64,000 nt of DNA from Hoeflea_A sp040932035 (GTDB taxonomy: Bacteria > Pseudomonadota > Alphaproteobacteria > Rhizobiales > Rhizobiaceae): the NCBI RefSeq assembly GCF_040932035.1, contig NZ_JBFRBB010000003.1:558001-622000 (forward strand), in the 5' to 3' direction. The notes beneath the pieces are model-generated. The model made no database searches, had not been told where the DNA came from, and saw nothing but the letters and a program-made list of their open reading frames with translations. Positions 8,670-18,064 of the stretch are shown in pieces. The number at the start of each line of letters is the position of its first letter. Positions within the stretch are counted from its first letter, which is position 1. The translations under genes were made by a program, and so were the position numbers.

Positions 8670-9649
8670 TGAATACGCCAGTCCTCGACATCAAGAATCT
8701 TTCGGTCGGCTACCATACGCAAAGAGGCCGCCTGAAAGCGCTGCGCAATGTCAGCTTCGCCATTCCGCAAAACAGCATTGTCGGCATTGTCGGCGAGAGC
8801 GGCTGTGGCAAGTCCACGCTGATATCGGCCATCATCCGGCTGCTTGCCGGCAATGCGGAGATCGGATCCGGGCAGATATTGTTCAAGAACGACGATCTGC
8901 TTGCCAAAACGGAAAACCAGATGCGCGCGCTTCGCGGCGTCGACCTGTCCATGGTGTTCCAGGATCCGATGCGCACGCACAATCCGGTGCTGACCATCGG
9001 CCGCCAGATGACGGACATCCAGTATCGCGACCAACTGACAAAGGCTCAGAAGAAAGAACGGGCGGCGGAGATGCTCTCTCTGGTCGGCATTCCCGATGCG
9101 GCTGAAAGGCTGAACCAGTATCCGCACGAGTTCTCCGGCGGCATGCGTCAGCGCATTGCGATTGCAATGGCACTGATGGCGCGCCCGTCGCTGCTGATTG
9201 CGGATGAGCCGACAACGGCGCTCGATGCGACGCTCGAAGTGCAGATCATCAAGCGGCTGCGTGAATTACAAAGCGAAATCGGCTGCTCGATCCTGTTCAT
9301 CTCGCATCATCTCGGTGTCATTGCCGAGCTTTGCGATTATGTGGTCGTCATGTATGCCGGCGAGGTCATCGAGCAGGGCCCTGTGCGAGAGGTGTTCCAT
9401 ACACCCGCGCACCCCTATACGAGTGCCCTGTTGAGATGCGATCCCGGCAATATCAGGGAAAAGACCCGCAACCTGCCGACCATTCCCGGAGAGATTCCGG
9501 ATCTGGTCGATCTGCCGGCGGGATGTGTGTTTCAGTCGCGCTGCGCCCAGGCCGTGGATAGTTGCGTTACCGCGCGGCCCGAGTTCCGGAACGTGGCCGG
9601 AGGGCACAGCGCCGCATGCCATCTGCTTGGCGAGGAGGTGCCGGCATGA
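8669..9649 (+). CDS. ABC transporter ATP-binding protein, DppD family
   Basis: One of two ATPases that power the importer, 326 residues. Walker A GESGCGKST is at residues 42-50, the Q-loop in VFQDPMRTH, the signature FSGGMRQR, and Walker B LLIADEPTTALD. The C-terminal oligopeptide HPY domain keeps the four-cysteine pattern GCVFQSRC...C...C seen in DppD/OppD proteins. Its TGA overlaps the next start codon (ATGA, 9646-9649), indicating translational coupling. Confidence 0.93.
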   Translation: MNTPVLDIKNLSVGYHTQRGRLKALRNVSFAIPQNSIVGIVGESGCGKSTLISAIIRLLAGNAEIGSGQILFKNDDLLAKTENQMRALRGVDLSMVFQDPMRTHNPVLTIGRQMTDIQYRDQLTKAQKKERAAEMLSLVGIPDAAERLNQYPHEFSGGMRQRIAIAMALMARPSLLIADEPTTALDATLEVQIIKRLRELQSEIGCSILFISHHLGVIAELCDYVVVMYAGEVIEQGPVREVFHTPAHPYTSALLRCDPGNIREKTRNLPTIPGEIPDLVDLPAGCVFQSRCAQAVDSCVTARPEFRNVAGGHSAACHLLGEEVPA

Positions 9650-10662
9650 GTGCACTGCTTGAAATCAACGACGTCTTTGTCAGGTTTACCGTGCGCGGCG
9701 GATTGCTCGGCGCCATCGGCCTTGCAAATGCGGGTGACATCGAGGCGGTTTCCGGTGTCAGCCTGAAAATCAAGGCCGGCGAGACCTATGGCATCGTTGG
9801 CGAAAGCGGTTCCGGCAAGACGACCCTGGCGCGGGCCGTGGCGGGGCTCCATCACGCGAGCGAAGGCTCGATCAATTATAACGGGATGGAGCTCCGCGGT
9901 CTTACGGAAAGCCGGTTCCGCCCGCTCCGGCGCGACATCGTCATGATGTTCCAGGATCCGACGGGAAGTCTCAGCCCGCGGCTTACCGTCAGTTCGCTGA
10001 TCACAGAACCGTTCCGCATTCAGGGCATGAAAGGAAAGGACCTCGACGCCGAGGCCGGGCGGCTTTTGTCCATGGTCGGCCTGCCGCGGGAATTCGGCCA
10101 GCGCTATCCGCATCAGCTGTCGGGCGGTCAGGCCCGGCGCGTCGGTGTCGCCAGGGCGCTTGCGCTCGATCCGAAACTGCTCATTGCCGACGAGCCGACA
10201 GCCGGACTGGATGTCTCCGTGCAAGGTGAAATGCTCAACCTTCTTGCAGCCCTGCAGGACCGTATGGGGCTTGCCATCATGATCATCACCCATAATCTCA
10301 ACGTTGTGCGCCATATCACTGATCGCGTAGGCATTATGTATCTTGGAAAGCTGGTCGAGGAAGGTCCGACGGAAGCGATCTTTTCAAACCCCAAACATCC
10401 CTACACGCTGGCGCTGCTGGCAGCCAATCCGGAACCGGACCCCGATGCAAATCTGGCGCGCATTGAACTGAACGGCGAGCCGCCAAGCGTTTTGAACCGC
10501 CCGCATGGGTGCGAGTTCCACACACGTTGCCCGTTTGTGCAGCCGCGCTGTCGAACGGAAACGCCGGATTGGCGGGACCACGGTGAAAGCCGCTTTCACC
10601 GCTGTCATTTTCCTGAAATCTGGGATGCAGAACAACCAGTCCTTGAAAAGGTGGCCCAATGA
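9646..10662 (+). CDS. ABC transporter ATP-binding protein, DppF family
   Basis: Second ATPase of the importer, 338 residues from the ATG at 9646, which overlaps the upstream stop and follows GAGGAG. A longer frame opening at 9562 reads into the previous gene and was rejected. Walker A GESGSGKTT is at 52-60, the signature is LSGGQARRVGVARAL and Walker B LLIADEPTAGLD. The C-terminal cysteine-rich HPY domain includes GCEFHTRCPF. It overlaps the amidohydrolase gene by ATGA at 10659-10662, tying that enzyme to the transporter. Confidence 0.93.
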   Translation: MSALLEINDVFVRFTVRGGLLGAIGLANAGDIEAVSGVSLKIKAGETYGIVGESGSGKTTLARAVAGLHHASEGSINYNGMELRGLTESRFRPLRRDIVMMFQDPTGSLSPRLTVSSLITEPFRIQGMKGKDLDAEAGRLLSMVGLPREFGQRYPHQLSGGQARRVGVARALALDPKLLIADEPTAGLDVSVQGEMLNLLAALQDRMGLAIMIITHNLNVVRHITDRVGIMYLGKLVEEGPTEAIFSNPKHPYTLALLAANPEPDPDANLARIELNGEPPSVLNRPHGCEFHTRCPFVQPRCRTETPDWRDHGESRFHRCHFPEIWDAEQPVLEKVAQ

Positions 10663-12302
10663 GCGCTGAGGCGTCGATCTATTTGAACGGCAAAATTCTC
10701 ACGATGGATGATACGGGCGCACGGGCTTCCGCCGTTGGTGTGGTGGGCGAGAAAATCGTTGCCGTGGGTACTGCTGATCAGGTCAGGCAATCCCTGCCGG
10801 GCGGCGCGCGGGAAATCGATCTGCACGGTAAAACCATGATCCCGGCGTTCATCGATCCGCACGGTCATTTTCCCGACCCCGGCTTCATTTCACTGTTCCG
10901 GGTCAATCTCTCCAGCCCGCCGCTTGGCGGTTGCCGGCGGCTCGATCATGTCTTCGGAAAGCTTCGCAAAAAAGCTGGCGAAACGCCGGCAGGTGAGTGG
11001 ATCATGGGTGTTTCCTTCGATCACACCGCTATGGAAGAACGCCGCTTTCCGACGCGCGCCGAACTTGACGCAGTTTCGTCCACCCACCCGATTTGGGTCA
11101 TCCATGCTTCCGGCCATTCGGGGGCAGCCAACAGTATGGCGCTGGAACGACAGGGTGTAACGCACACCAGCGAGGACCCCGTTGGCGGGCGGTTCCTGCG
11201 CGACACGGACAGCGGAGAACTAAATGGCGTTATCGAGGGCCTTTCGGCCATGGGGCCATTGAGCGACACGCATTTTCTCATTGATGAGGAGCGGTTTCAT
11301 CTGGGTTTTGAAGCGACGAGGAAAGAGTATCTCGGACAGGGCGTGACATTTGCGCAAAACTCCTGGGCGCCACTGGACATGCTCCGGCTGTTTGCCGCCG
11401 AGGCCAGGCGCGGGGATCCCGGCATCGACCTCATGATACTGCCGACCGCCGATACCGAGCCGCATCTGTCCAATGGCAGCCTCGACCTTGACTGGCCGGA
11501 CAATCCGCACATTCGCCTTGGACCGAGAAAACTGTTTTCCGACGGTGCGTTCCAGATGCAGACGGCGTTGCTTTCGGAGCCTTACTTCAAGCCGGCCAAT
11601 GAGAATTACGGTATCTGCGGATTGCCCTATGTCGAACAGCACGTGCTGAATGCCGAGGTCAAAAAGCTGCACGATCTCGGATATCAGATTCACACCCACG
11701 CCAATGGCGATACGGGCGCCGACATGTTTCTCGATGCGCTGGAACTTGCGCTCAAGGCCAATCCGAGATCCGACCATCGCCACACGATCATCCACGGACA
11801 GGTCCTGCGCGAGGATCAGCTCGACCGCATGGCGAGACTTGGCGTAACCGTGAGCTTCTTTTCGGCCCATATTTATTATTGGGGCGATCGTCACTTCGAT
11901 ACTTTTTTGGGACCGGAGCGCGCGCGCCGCATTTCGCCGGCAAAATCAGCGGCGCAAAGGGGCATTCGATTTACCATTCACAATGATGCGGCGGTTACGC
12001 CGACAAGACCGCTGCATCTGGTTTCCTGTGCGGTCAACCGCCTGACAGCTTCCGGGATGGTACTGGGGGAGGATCAGAAAATATCAGCCGAGCAGGCGCT
12101 TCGTGCCCATACGATCGATGCAGCCTGGCAGGTGTTTCTCGAACATGAGCGCGGCTCAATCGAACCCGGCAAGCTTGCTGAATTTGCCGTGCTTTCGGGC
12201 GATCCGATTGCCGATCCGGACGGAATCGCCGAAATGTACGTCGAAGAAACGATCCGCCGCGGAAAAACGGTCTACACAGCAGAACTATGCACCGCGATCT
12301 AG
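10659..12302 (+). CDS. Amidohydrolase family 3 (YtcJ-like) metal-dependent hydrolase
   Basis: A 547-residue cytoplasmic hydrolase of the amidohydrolase superfamily. The metal-binding HxH is in MIPAFIDPHGHF (near residue 67). Further metal ligands appear in QIHTHANGD and RHTIIHGQ, and an aspartate in HNDAAVTPTRP. Composite-domain strands flank the barrel, with GSIEPGKLAEFAVL near the C-terminus. Translation is coupled to the dppF-type gene by ATGA overlap, so it probably processes the imported substrate. Its stop shares CTAG with the stop of the convergent LysR gene. Family members hydrolyse amides or N-acyl bonds; the substrate is not predictable here. Confidence 0.85.
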   Translation: MSAEASIYLNGKILTMDDTGARASAVGVVGEKIVAVGTADQVRQSLPGGAREIDLHGKTMIPAFIDPHGHFPDPGFISLFRVNLSSPPLGGCRRLDHVFGKLRKKAGETPAGEWIMGVSFDHTAMEERRFPTRAELDAVSSTHPIWVIHASGHSGAANSMALERQGVTHTSEDPVGGRFLRDTDSGELNGVIEGLSAMGPLSDTHFLIDEERFHLGFEATRKEYLGQGVTFAQNSWAPLDMLRLFAAEARRGDPGIDLMILPTADTEPHLSNGSLDLDWPDNPHIRLGPRKLFSDGAFQMQTALLSEPYFKPANENYGICGLPYVEQHVLNAEVKKLHDLGYQIHTHANGDTGADMFLDALELALKANPRSDHRHTIIHGQVLREDQLDRMARLGVTVSFFSAHIYYWGDRHFDTFLGPERARRISPAKSAAQRGIRFTIHNDAAVTPTRPLHLVSCAVNRLTASGMVLGEDQKISAEQALRAHTIDAAWQVFLEHERGSIEPGKLAEFAVLSGDPIADPDGIAEMYVEETIRRGKTVYTAELCTAI

Positions 12303-13201
12303 TCAGCAACTTCCAGCCCGAACCGGTCGATCATCGGCGGGAGCTCCCGTTGGACAAATCCGCGAAAAGCAGCCGCAGCGGGGTTTTGAACGGCATTGCG
12401 TCGCTCAACAAAGCCCACCTGCCTTTGCATCTTGGTATCCGCAAGATCAACGGCCATGACACCTTGCGGCAGGTCGATGGTGCTGAGCGCGGGAAGCAGC
12501 GTGACACCGAGCCCTTCCTTGACGAGCGCAATCAGCGAGGTGACGTTTCTGACGGTCACGGACGTCTTTTCGGCGAGTTTTTGATACCCGGGCGCGTCTT
12601 CAATTGTCACCGCGCCGTTGAGGATGAGCATCTGGTCCTCAAGGTCGGACCAATCGACCGGCGCGTCCCTTTGCGAAAACCGGCTCTCGCTGCTGCAGAT
12701 CAGCCTGAACCGGTCCCGGAAGAGGGGTTGAAAGGAAACCAGGCTGTCGGCGCGCGGTGTTCCGGCGATCCCAAGATCCGCCGCGCCGCTCTCCACCGCG
12801 GCATGCACCGCCCGGCTGTCGGTGTCGACCAGCTCAATCTCGATACCGGGCCGATCAGCAATGAAACGGTGAAGCAGGGGCGGGATGAGATTGGCGACGA
12901 CCGACGGCACGGAGGCAAGCGTCATGCTGCCGATGCGACTCTGGGCAAAATCATGAATCATCGAAAGCGCCCTGTCATAGCCGCGTATCTGACCGCGGCC
13001 CGTATTCAAAACGAACTGACCCAGAGCAGTAAGGGCATTTTTTCTGTCGGATTCAAACAGCGGGCCGCCCAACTCTTCCTCGATCTGTTTGAGCGTCATG
13101 GAAATCGCGGACCCCGTGCGGCCAAGCTGATCCGACGCATCCTTGATGTTTCCCAGCTCCGCAACGGTGACAAAGACCCGCATCGCTTCAAGTTTGATCA
13201 T
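12299..13201 (-). CDS. LysR-family transcriptional regulator
   Basis: A 300-residue LysR regulator starting at the ATG at 13201 (MIKLEAMRVFVTVAELGN). An upstream in-frame extension to 13369 crosses the divergent gene and was rejected. The winged helix-turn-helix covers about residues 1-60 (DASDQLGRTGSAISMTLKQI); the effector domain has the usual two lobes. It is divergent from the aldehyde dehydrogenase gene over a 97-bp gap holding inverted repeats, so it most likely controls the 13299-19072 operon. Confidence 0.9.
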   Translation of the reverse strand: MIKLEAMRVFVTVAELGNIKDASDQLGRTGSAISMTLKQIEEELGGPLFESDRKNALTALGQFVLNTGRGQIRGYDRALSMIHDFAQSRIGSMTLASVPSVVANLIPPLLHRFIADRPGIEIELVDTDSRAVHAAVESGAADLGIAGTPRADSLVSFQPLFRDRFRLICSSESRFSQRDAPVDWSDLEDQMLILNGAVTIEDAPGYQKLAEKTSVTVRNVTSLIALVKEGLGVTLLPALSTIDLPQGVMAVDLADTKMQRQVGFVERRNAVQNPAAAAFRGFVQRELPPMIDRFGLEVAD

Positions 13202-13213
13202 ATTTTTACTCGC

Positions 13214-13254
13214 ATCAAATTTTCTGAAATAAATAACAGAAATATCTATTTGAT
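13214..13254. promoter_or_regulatory. Nested inverted repeats in the LysR/aldehyde dehydrogenase divergent promoter
   Basis: An outer repeat ATCAAAT (13214-13220) / ATTTGAT (13248-13254) encloses an inner repeat TTTCTG (13221-13226) / CAGAAA (13237-13242). LysR proteins bind interrupted dyads between divergent genes, so this is the expected operator position. The assignment is inferred. Confidence 0.5.
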
Positions 13255-13298
13255 TGAAGTCGCATCTTCGGTGAACTTGTCCACCAAAAGGAGACACC

Positions 13299-14750
13299 AT
13301 GGCTGAATTGCACAAAAACCTGATAGCCGGGCGATGGGCGGAGGGCGCCGCCGAGATCGAAAACCGCAATCCGTCCGATGTTTCCGATCTGATTGGCCGC
13401 TACGCACAGGCGGACAACGAGCAGCTCGAGGCTGCTGTCCGATCTGCGCGAACCGCTCTGCCGGGCTGGAGGCAGGTTGGCCTTGAGCAAAGGCAGGCCA
13501 TGCTCGACCGTATCGGATGTGAACTGATGGACCGCTCCGACGAACTCGGAAAACTGCTCAGCCGCGAAGAAGGCAAACCGCTGGCCGAGGGAAAGGGCGA
13601 GGTCTACAGGGCCGGGCAGTTCTTTACCTACTATGCCGCGGAAGTTCTGCGTCAGATCGGAGAAAACGCTGATTCCGTCCGCCCCGGGATCGAGATTGAC
13701 GTGCGCCGTGAGCCGATGGGGCTCGTTGCCGTTATCTCTCCCTGGAATTTTCCGACCGCTACGGCAAGCTGGAAAATCGCGCCGGCCCTGGCATACGGCA
13801 ATACCGTGATATGGAAGCCGGCAAACCAGACTCCGGCATCAGCCTGGGCACTGGCCGAGATTATCTCGCGGGCCGGTTTGCCCGATGGCGTTTTTCAGCT
13901 GTTGATGGGCTCGGGCTCAGCCATTGGGAATGGCCTTGCATCTCATCCCGGCGTTGATGCAGTGACCTTCACCGGTTCCTATCCGGTCGGCCGTCAGGTC
14001 GCCATTGCGGCGTCTGCAAATCTGACGAAGTACCAGCTCGAACTCGGATCCAAAAATGCACTTCTCGTCATGGACGACGCGGACATCGACCTTGCGGTAG
14101 CCGCATCTGTGGCGGGTGCCTATTCGGGTACAGGACAAAAATGCACAGCATCGTCTCGGTTGCTTGTGCACGAAGCGGTTCATGACGCATTTGTCGAAAA
14201 ACTGTCTTCGGCGGTTTCGGCGCTGAAGGTCGATCACGCTTTCAATGAAGGTACGCAGATAGGACCCGTCGTCAGCGGGGAGCAACTGCAATCGAACCTT
14301 GAATGGATCGAGCGGGCAAAGCAGGCCGGCGCGGAATGCGTGACCGGCGGCAACAGGCTGGAGCGAACACACCAGGGTTACTACATGGCGCCCGCGCTGT
14401 TGACCGGTACGACCAACGATATGGATTTCAACCGCGAAGAACTTTTTGCGCCGGTGGCGGCAGTGCAGAAAATAGGTTCCTACGACGAGGGGCTGGCGAT
14501 TGCAAACGACACCGAATTCGGTCTGGTCGCGGGAATATTCACCCGCTCGCTTGCCCGTGCGACACATTTTCGCCGCAACGTCGAGACCGGCTGTGTCACC
14601 GTGAACCTGCCGACGGCAGGCACCGACTATCACGTGCCTTTTGGCGGCCGCAAGAATTCAAGCTCCGGTCCGCGCGAGCAGGGCCGGACCGCAGCCGAGT
14701 TTTATACGCAAGTAAAAACGGCCTATATTCGTGCCGGCGATCCGGAGTAG
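13299..14750 (+). CDS. NAD(P)-dependent aldehyde dehydrogenase, 2-oxoglutarate semialdehyde dehydrogenase (KGSADH)-like
   Basis: A 483-residue aldehyde dehydrogenase with N150 in SPWNFP, E248 in LELGSKN and catalytic C282 in GQKCTASS. The ELGSKN motif and the C-terminal NLPTAGTDYHVPFGGRKNSS are typical of enzymes oxidising 2-oxoglutarate semialdehyde (2,5-dioxovalerate) to 2-oxoglutarate. That is the last step of hydroxyproline, pentose and hexarate breakdown. A start with AAAAGGAGA upstream opens the operon. With the Ldh-family gene downstream, an imino-acid route is the better guess. No dehydratase for a sugar-acid route occurs in this operon. Confidence 0.8.
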   Translation: MAELHKNLIAGRWAEGAAEIENRNPSDVSDLIGRYAQADNEQLEAAVRSARTALPGWRQVGLEQRQAMLDRIGCELMDRSDELGKLLSREEGKPLAEGKGEVYRAGQFFTYYAAEVLRQIGENADSVRPGIEIDVRREPMGLVAVISPWNFPTATASWKIAPALAYGNTVIWKPANQTPASAWALAEIISRAGLPDGVFQLLMGSGSAIGNGLASHPGVDAVTFTGSYPVGRQVAIAASANLTKYQLELGSKNALLVMDDADIDLAVAASVAGAYSGTGQKCTASSRLLVHEAVHDAFVEKLSSAVSALKVDHAFNEGTQIGPVVSGEQLQSNLEWIERAKQAGAECVTGGNRLERTHQGYYMAPALLTGTTNDMDFNREELFAPVAAVQKIGSYDEGLAIANDTEFGLVAGIFTRSLARATHFRRNVETGCVTVNLPTAGTDYHVPFGGRKNSSSGPREQGRTAAEFYTQVKTAYIRAGDPE

Positions 14751-14754
14751 CGAC

Positions 14755-15744
14755 ATGGCGAGCCAACCCCTTATCGATTGCCTGCAATATGCAAACTGGT
14801 CGGAGCGGATTTTCCGCGACATGCATGAAGGCGGCGTCCATGCGGTGCATGTGACGATTGCCTATCATGAGAACTTCCGGGAAATGGTGCTGAATATCGA
14901 AGCCTGGAACGCGCATTTCGAGCGTTATCCGGACCTGATCTTCGCCGGCAAAACCGGGGATGATGTCCGGCGGGCAATGCGCGAGGGACGCACGGCCATA
15001 TTCTTCGGATTTCAGAATCCGTCGCCGATGGAAGACGATATCGGACTGGTGGAAATCTGCCACTCGCTCGGTGTCCGGTTCATGCAGCTTACCTATAACA
15101 ACCAGTCGCTGCTGGCGACCGGATGTTATGAAAAGGAAGATACGGGCATTACGCGTTTTGGCCGCCAGGTGATTGCGGAGATGAACCGGGTCGGCATGGT
15201 TGTCGATATGAGCCACTCGGCGGAACGGTCGACCCTGGAGGCCATCGAGATTTCACAACGCCCGATCGCCATTACCCATGCCAATCCCGATTGGTGGCAT
15301 CCGGCCATGCGCAACAAATCGGACACTGTTTTGCGGGCGCTGGCTCAATCCGGCGGCATGCTGGGCTTTTCGATGTATCCGCATCACCTCCTGAACGGTT
15401 CGGATTGCACGCTGGAGAGCTTTTGTACGATGATCGCCCAGGCGGCGGAGCGCTACGGGGTTGGCCATATCGGACTTGGGTCGGATCTGTGCCAGGACCA
15501 GCCGGACAGCGTTGTTACCTGGATGCGCAACGGGCGGTGGTCGAAACAGCTCGATTTCGGTGAGGGCTCCAGTGCAGCCCCCGGATTTCCGGCGCAGCCC
15601 TCCTGGTTCAGCGGCAATCGCGATTTCGGCAACATAGCCGGCGGGCTGCGCGACGTCGGGTTTTCAACCGAGGATGTCGCCGCCATCATGGGAGGCAACT
15701 GGCTTCGCTTTTATGACGAGTCCTTTGGAGCCGAGGTTCGATGA
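14755..15744 (+). CDS. Peptidase M19 (membrane dipeptidase-like) family protein lacking the HxD motif
   Basis: A 329-residue TIM-barrel protein of the renal dipeptidase family. The start at 14755 lies 4 nt after the dehydrogenase stop; an upstream in-frame start at 14731 is less likely. The second metal site is preserved (H154 in DMSH, H175 in ITHANP). The HxD that opens canonical M19 enzymes (as in IDGHND) reads IDCLQYANW at residues 7-15, so both first-site ligands are missing. Many databases call such proteins dipeptidases, but the metal site suggests a different chemistry, possibly hydrolysis of a cyclic imine or lactam. It overlaps the next gene by ATGA. Confidence 0.8.
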   Translation: MASQPLIDCLQYANWSERIFRDMHEGGVHAVHVTIAYHENFREMVLNIEAWNAHFERYPDLIFAGKTGDDVRRAMREGRTAIFFGFQNPSPMEDDIGLVEICHSLGVRFMQLTYNNQSLLATGCYEKEDTGITRFGRQVIAEMNRVGMVVDMSHSAERSTLEAIEISQRPIAITHANPDWWHPAMRNKSDTVLRALAQSGGMLGFSMYPHHLLNGSDCTLESFCTMIAQAAERYGVGHIGLGSDLCQDQPDSVVTWMRNGRWSKQLDFGEGSSAAPGFPAQPSWFSGNRDFGNIAGGLRDVGFSTEDVAAIMGGNWLRFYDESFGAEVR

Positions 15745-17441
15745 GCGACCATAAGCACATCGCGGCGGAATTTTCGCCTGTGCCGTTGCGGGCGCCGGAC
15801 GACGTCATGCGGCTTGAGCGGCTTGGTGCCTTCTACCCGACGCGGCTGAGCTTCATGCGCACGCTGATCCGGCGGCTCAACCGCGATCAGGCGCGCGTCA
15901 GCCGCCCGGTATGGGAGATTGATGATGAAGGCTACGGGCGTGCCGTTTACAGCGTCGATGTCGACGGGCACCGCTACAGCCTCGTTGCCTTTTCCACCCG
16001 CCTTGCTGCCGACCAGCGCACCGACCGGGTCATCGCAGAGGCCTGGGATACCAGCTATGCGCTTTTCGACGGCGAGCCGACAACGGCTGATCTGGACCGG
16101 CTTGAAGCCAACGCGCCGAGGCAGGAGGCCGGACGGTTCGAGCCAAGTGAACTTGTACTGAGCCGCGCCAACAAATCGGTTCGCTTTTTCGAACACGTGG
16201 TGGAACGGCTGGCGCAAGGCCGGCAGCCCGATGAGAAGATGGTCGGCTCGATCGGCTATCTGATGCGGACAACGGCCGTCTACGGCAATGGCAAGTTCGG
16301 TATCGCCGACCGCACCCGTCTTTCAGATCGTGGAATTCTGGCCGGATCGTTTCAGGCGGAAATGCTGACTGTGTGGCTGATCCGGGGATTTTCGCACGAT
16401 CTGGTCGAACATATTGCCCGGTGCCGAGCGCCGGAAACATTCGTACCGATAGAATACCGGCTGAAACGCCATCTGGGGATCGGCAATGCGACCGGTCTCG
16501 GCATGGCGCCGTTTCTGGTGACCCATCCGGCGCTGCTCAACAATTGGGTGCAAGGACGCGAAGCGGCTCTGGCGAGGGTTTGCGCCGTCGCGGAATCGGA
16601 CATTGCCACGATTAAGCGCGCGGTCGAACTGATGGAGCGGACAGAGCGGCATCTGGAACAGTGGTCCATCGAAGATGAGCGTCAGATGGCACGTGTTGAA
16701 ACCGTACGCCGCGAGTGGCGGGAGGTTTCGGCCGTCGTGAACACCGACTGGTTGTCATCACCGCACCCCTGGCAGCGTCTTGCCGAATTGTCGAAGGATC
16801 GATCCTTGGAGTGCCAGGAGCTTGTGGTTGCCCTGCTGCTGGAATGCCATGGCGAACTTGTCGATGATCTTGCGGACAAGATGATGACGGCGAGAGAGCA
16901 GCATCTGGACAGTTCGATGCCTGTCGCAACCTTGCTTGATCTTTGCAGAACCCATTTTTCCTGGGCACTGGATATCGATTTCTCGGACCGGTCTGAGACC
17001 CATCTCTTCTGGTATGTCTCGGAGGAAAAACTCGAGCCTCGTCTTGGTAACCGCTATGAGGAGGACGGGGCCGAACTGGAAATGCCGCTGGATATCGGGC
17101 GGCAGGTTCAAGACATGGCGCGTGATCTCGGCGATGCCGATGAGGGGCTTTGTGTTGCGGAGTTTTTGCTCATGCATCCGCAACATCGCCATGCGGTGCG
17201 GCGGGTGCAGGGCGTGGCGCATCTGCCCTATTCGGAAATACGGGACAACCTTCTTGGCGAAAGATGCCTGCCGATCGATATGCTGAGATGCAAGCTGTCG
17301 TTCTTCGGTGCGTCCAAATTCGATCCGAAATCCGACCGGTGGACGCGTATCACCCTTTATCAGGGCGCACCGCTGTTTGACGAAGTTACGGATGCAAATG
17401 CAGACGATTGGTGGTTGCCGGTGCTGACATGTCGACAGTAG
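15741..17441 (+). CDS. Uncharacterised 566-residue protein of the dehydrogenase/DUF3726 operon
   Basis: I do not recognise a functional family. The protein is soluble-looking, without a signal peptide or membrane helices. It is rich in acidic and arginine residues and tryptophans. It has a central helical region (HPWQRLAELSKD; LLLECHGELVDDLAD) and a C-terminal part with LSFFGASKFDPKSDRWTRI. No nucleotide-binding or zinc motif is evident. ATGA overlap with the M19-like gene and a 13-bp overlap with the DUF3726 gene show it is an obligate part of this operon. It may act as a partner subunit or chaperone of a neighbour. The length and regular codon use support a real gene. Confidence 0.85.
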   Translation: MSDHKHIAAEFSPVPLRAPDDVMRLERLGAFYPTRLSFMRTLIRRLNRDQARVSRPVWEIDDEGYGRAVYSVDVDGHRYSLVAFSTRLAADQRTDRVIAEAWDTSYALFDGEPTTADLDRLEANAPRQEAGRFEPSELVLSRANKSVRFFEHVVERLAQGRQPDEKMVGSIGYLMRTTAVYGNGKFGIADRTRLSDRGILAGSFQAEMLTVWLIRGFSHDLVEHIARCRAPETFVPIEYRLKRHLGIGNATGLGMAPFLVTHPALLNNWVQGREAALARVCAVAESDIATIKRAVELMERTERHLEQWSIEDERQMARVETVRREWREVSAVVNTDWLSSPHPWQRLAELSKDRSLECQELVVALLLECHGELVDDLADKMMTAREQHLDSSMPVATLLDLCRTHFSWALDIDFSDRSETHLFWYVSEEKLEPRLGNRYEEDGAELEMPLDIGRQVQDMARDLGDADEGLCVAEFLLMHPQHRHAVRRVQGVAHLPYSEIRDNLLGERCLPIDMLRCKLSFFGASKFDPKSDRWTRITLYQGAPLFDEVTDANADDWWLPVLTCRQ

Positions 17442-18052
17442 TACGTTCACTGAATGAAGTTTACACGATGCTGAGAAAGGCGGCGATCGGCGCGGGATGT
17501 TCCCACGGCATTGCCGAGGAACTTGGCAGGGCCGGTGTGTGGCTCTGTACTGCGGGTCAGAATGGCGTTGGTGCGGTCCTTTCAGCAACGCAGGCTGCAA
17601 ATGTCCGGCTCAACGCACCGACGATTGATGGCGATGGAGCCGTTTTTCACCATGGGTGCGCCGCGACAGCAGGTCCTGCCGCCATGGACCTTCTTCTATC
17701 CAAAACGGATATCCGCCGGGTCCGGATTGAGGATGTCGATGTGCCGTTGCTTGTTGCCGGCCTGGCGGGTATCCGCGCAGCAGAAAGCAATAGGGCGGTG
17801 CTGGTTGAAGTCGACGGTGCCGCTAAAAGTCTCGCCGCCTGTGATTTCGAGCGCCTGAAGCATGCGACAGCAATAACGTTTGTGCTTGGGACCGGTCAGT
17901 TATCCTCCGGTGCAGATACCGGGGTTAGCGCTGCCGAAGTTGATGCCGCGGCGTGGTCAGACTGCGAAAAACTGGCGGCGCGAACCTATGTACCGGCCAC
18001 CGAGCAATCACGGGTGAGGGGCGCCGGAGCAAATATCACGGACAATGACTGA
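17429..18052 (+). CDS. DUF3726 family protein
   Basis: A 207-residue protein that matches my recollection of DUF3726: the N-terminus SLNEVYTMLRKAAIGAGCSH leads into GIAEELGRAGVWLC. No catalytic motif is known to me. The ATG at 17429 was chosen; TTG at 17408 and GTG at 17411 lie upstream in frame. It overlaps the 566-residue gene by 13 bp and is 12 nt before the Ldh-family gene. Repeated cysteines and small-residue turns (GAGCSHG, HHGCAATAGPAA) are visible. The function is unknown, and context points to the same imino-acid pathway. Confidence 0.75.
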   Translation: MSTVVRSLNEVYTMLRKAAIGAGCSHGIAEELGRAGVWLCTAGQNGVGAVLSATQAANVRLNAPTIDGDGAVFHHGCAATAGPAAMDLLLSKTDIRRVRIEDVDVPLLVAGLAGIRAAESNRAVLVEVDGAAKSLAACDFERLKHATAITFVLGTGQLSSGADTGVSAAEVDAAAWSDCEKLAARTYVPATEQSRVRGAGANITDND

Positions 18053-18064
18053 CAGGAGCGATGA

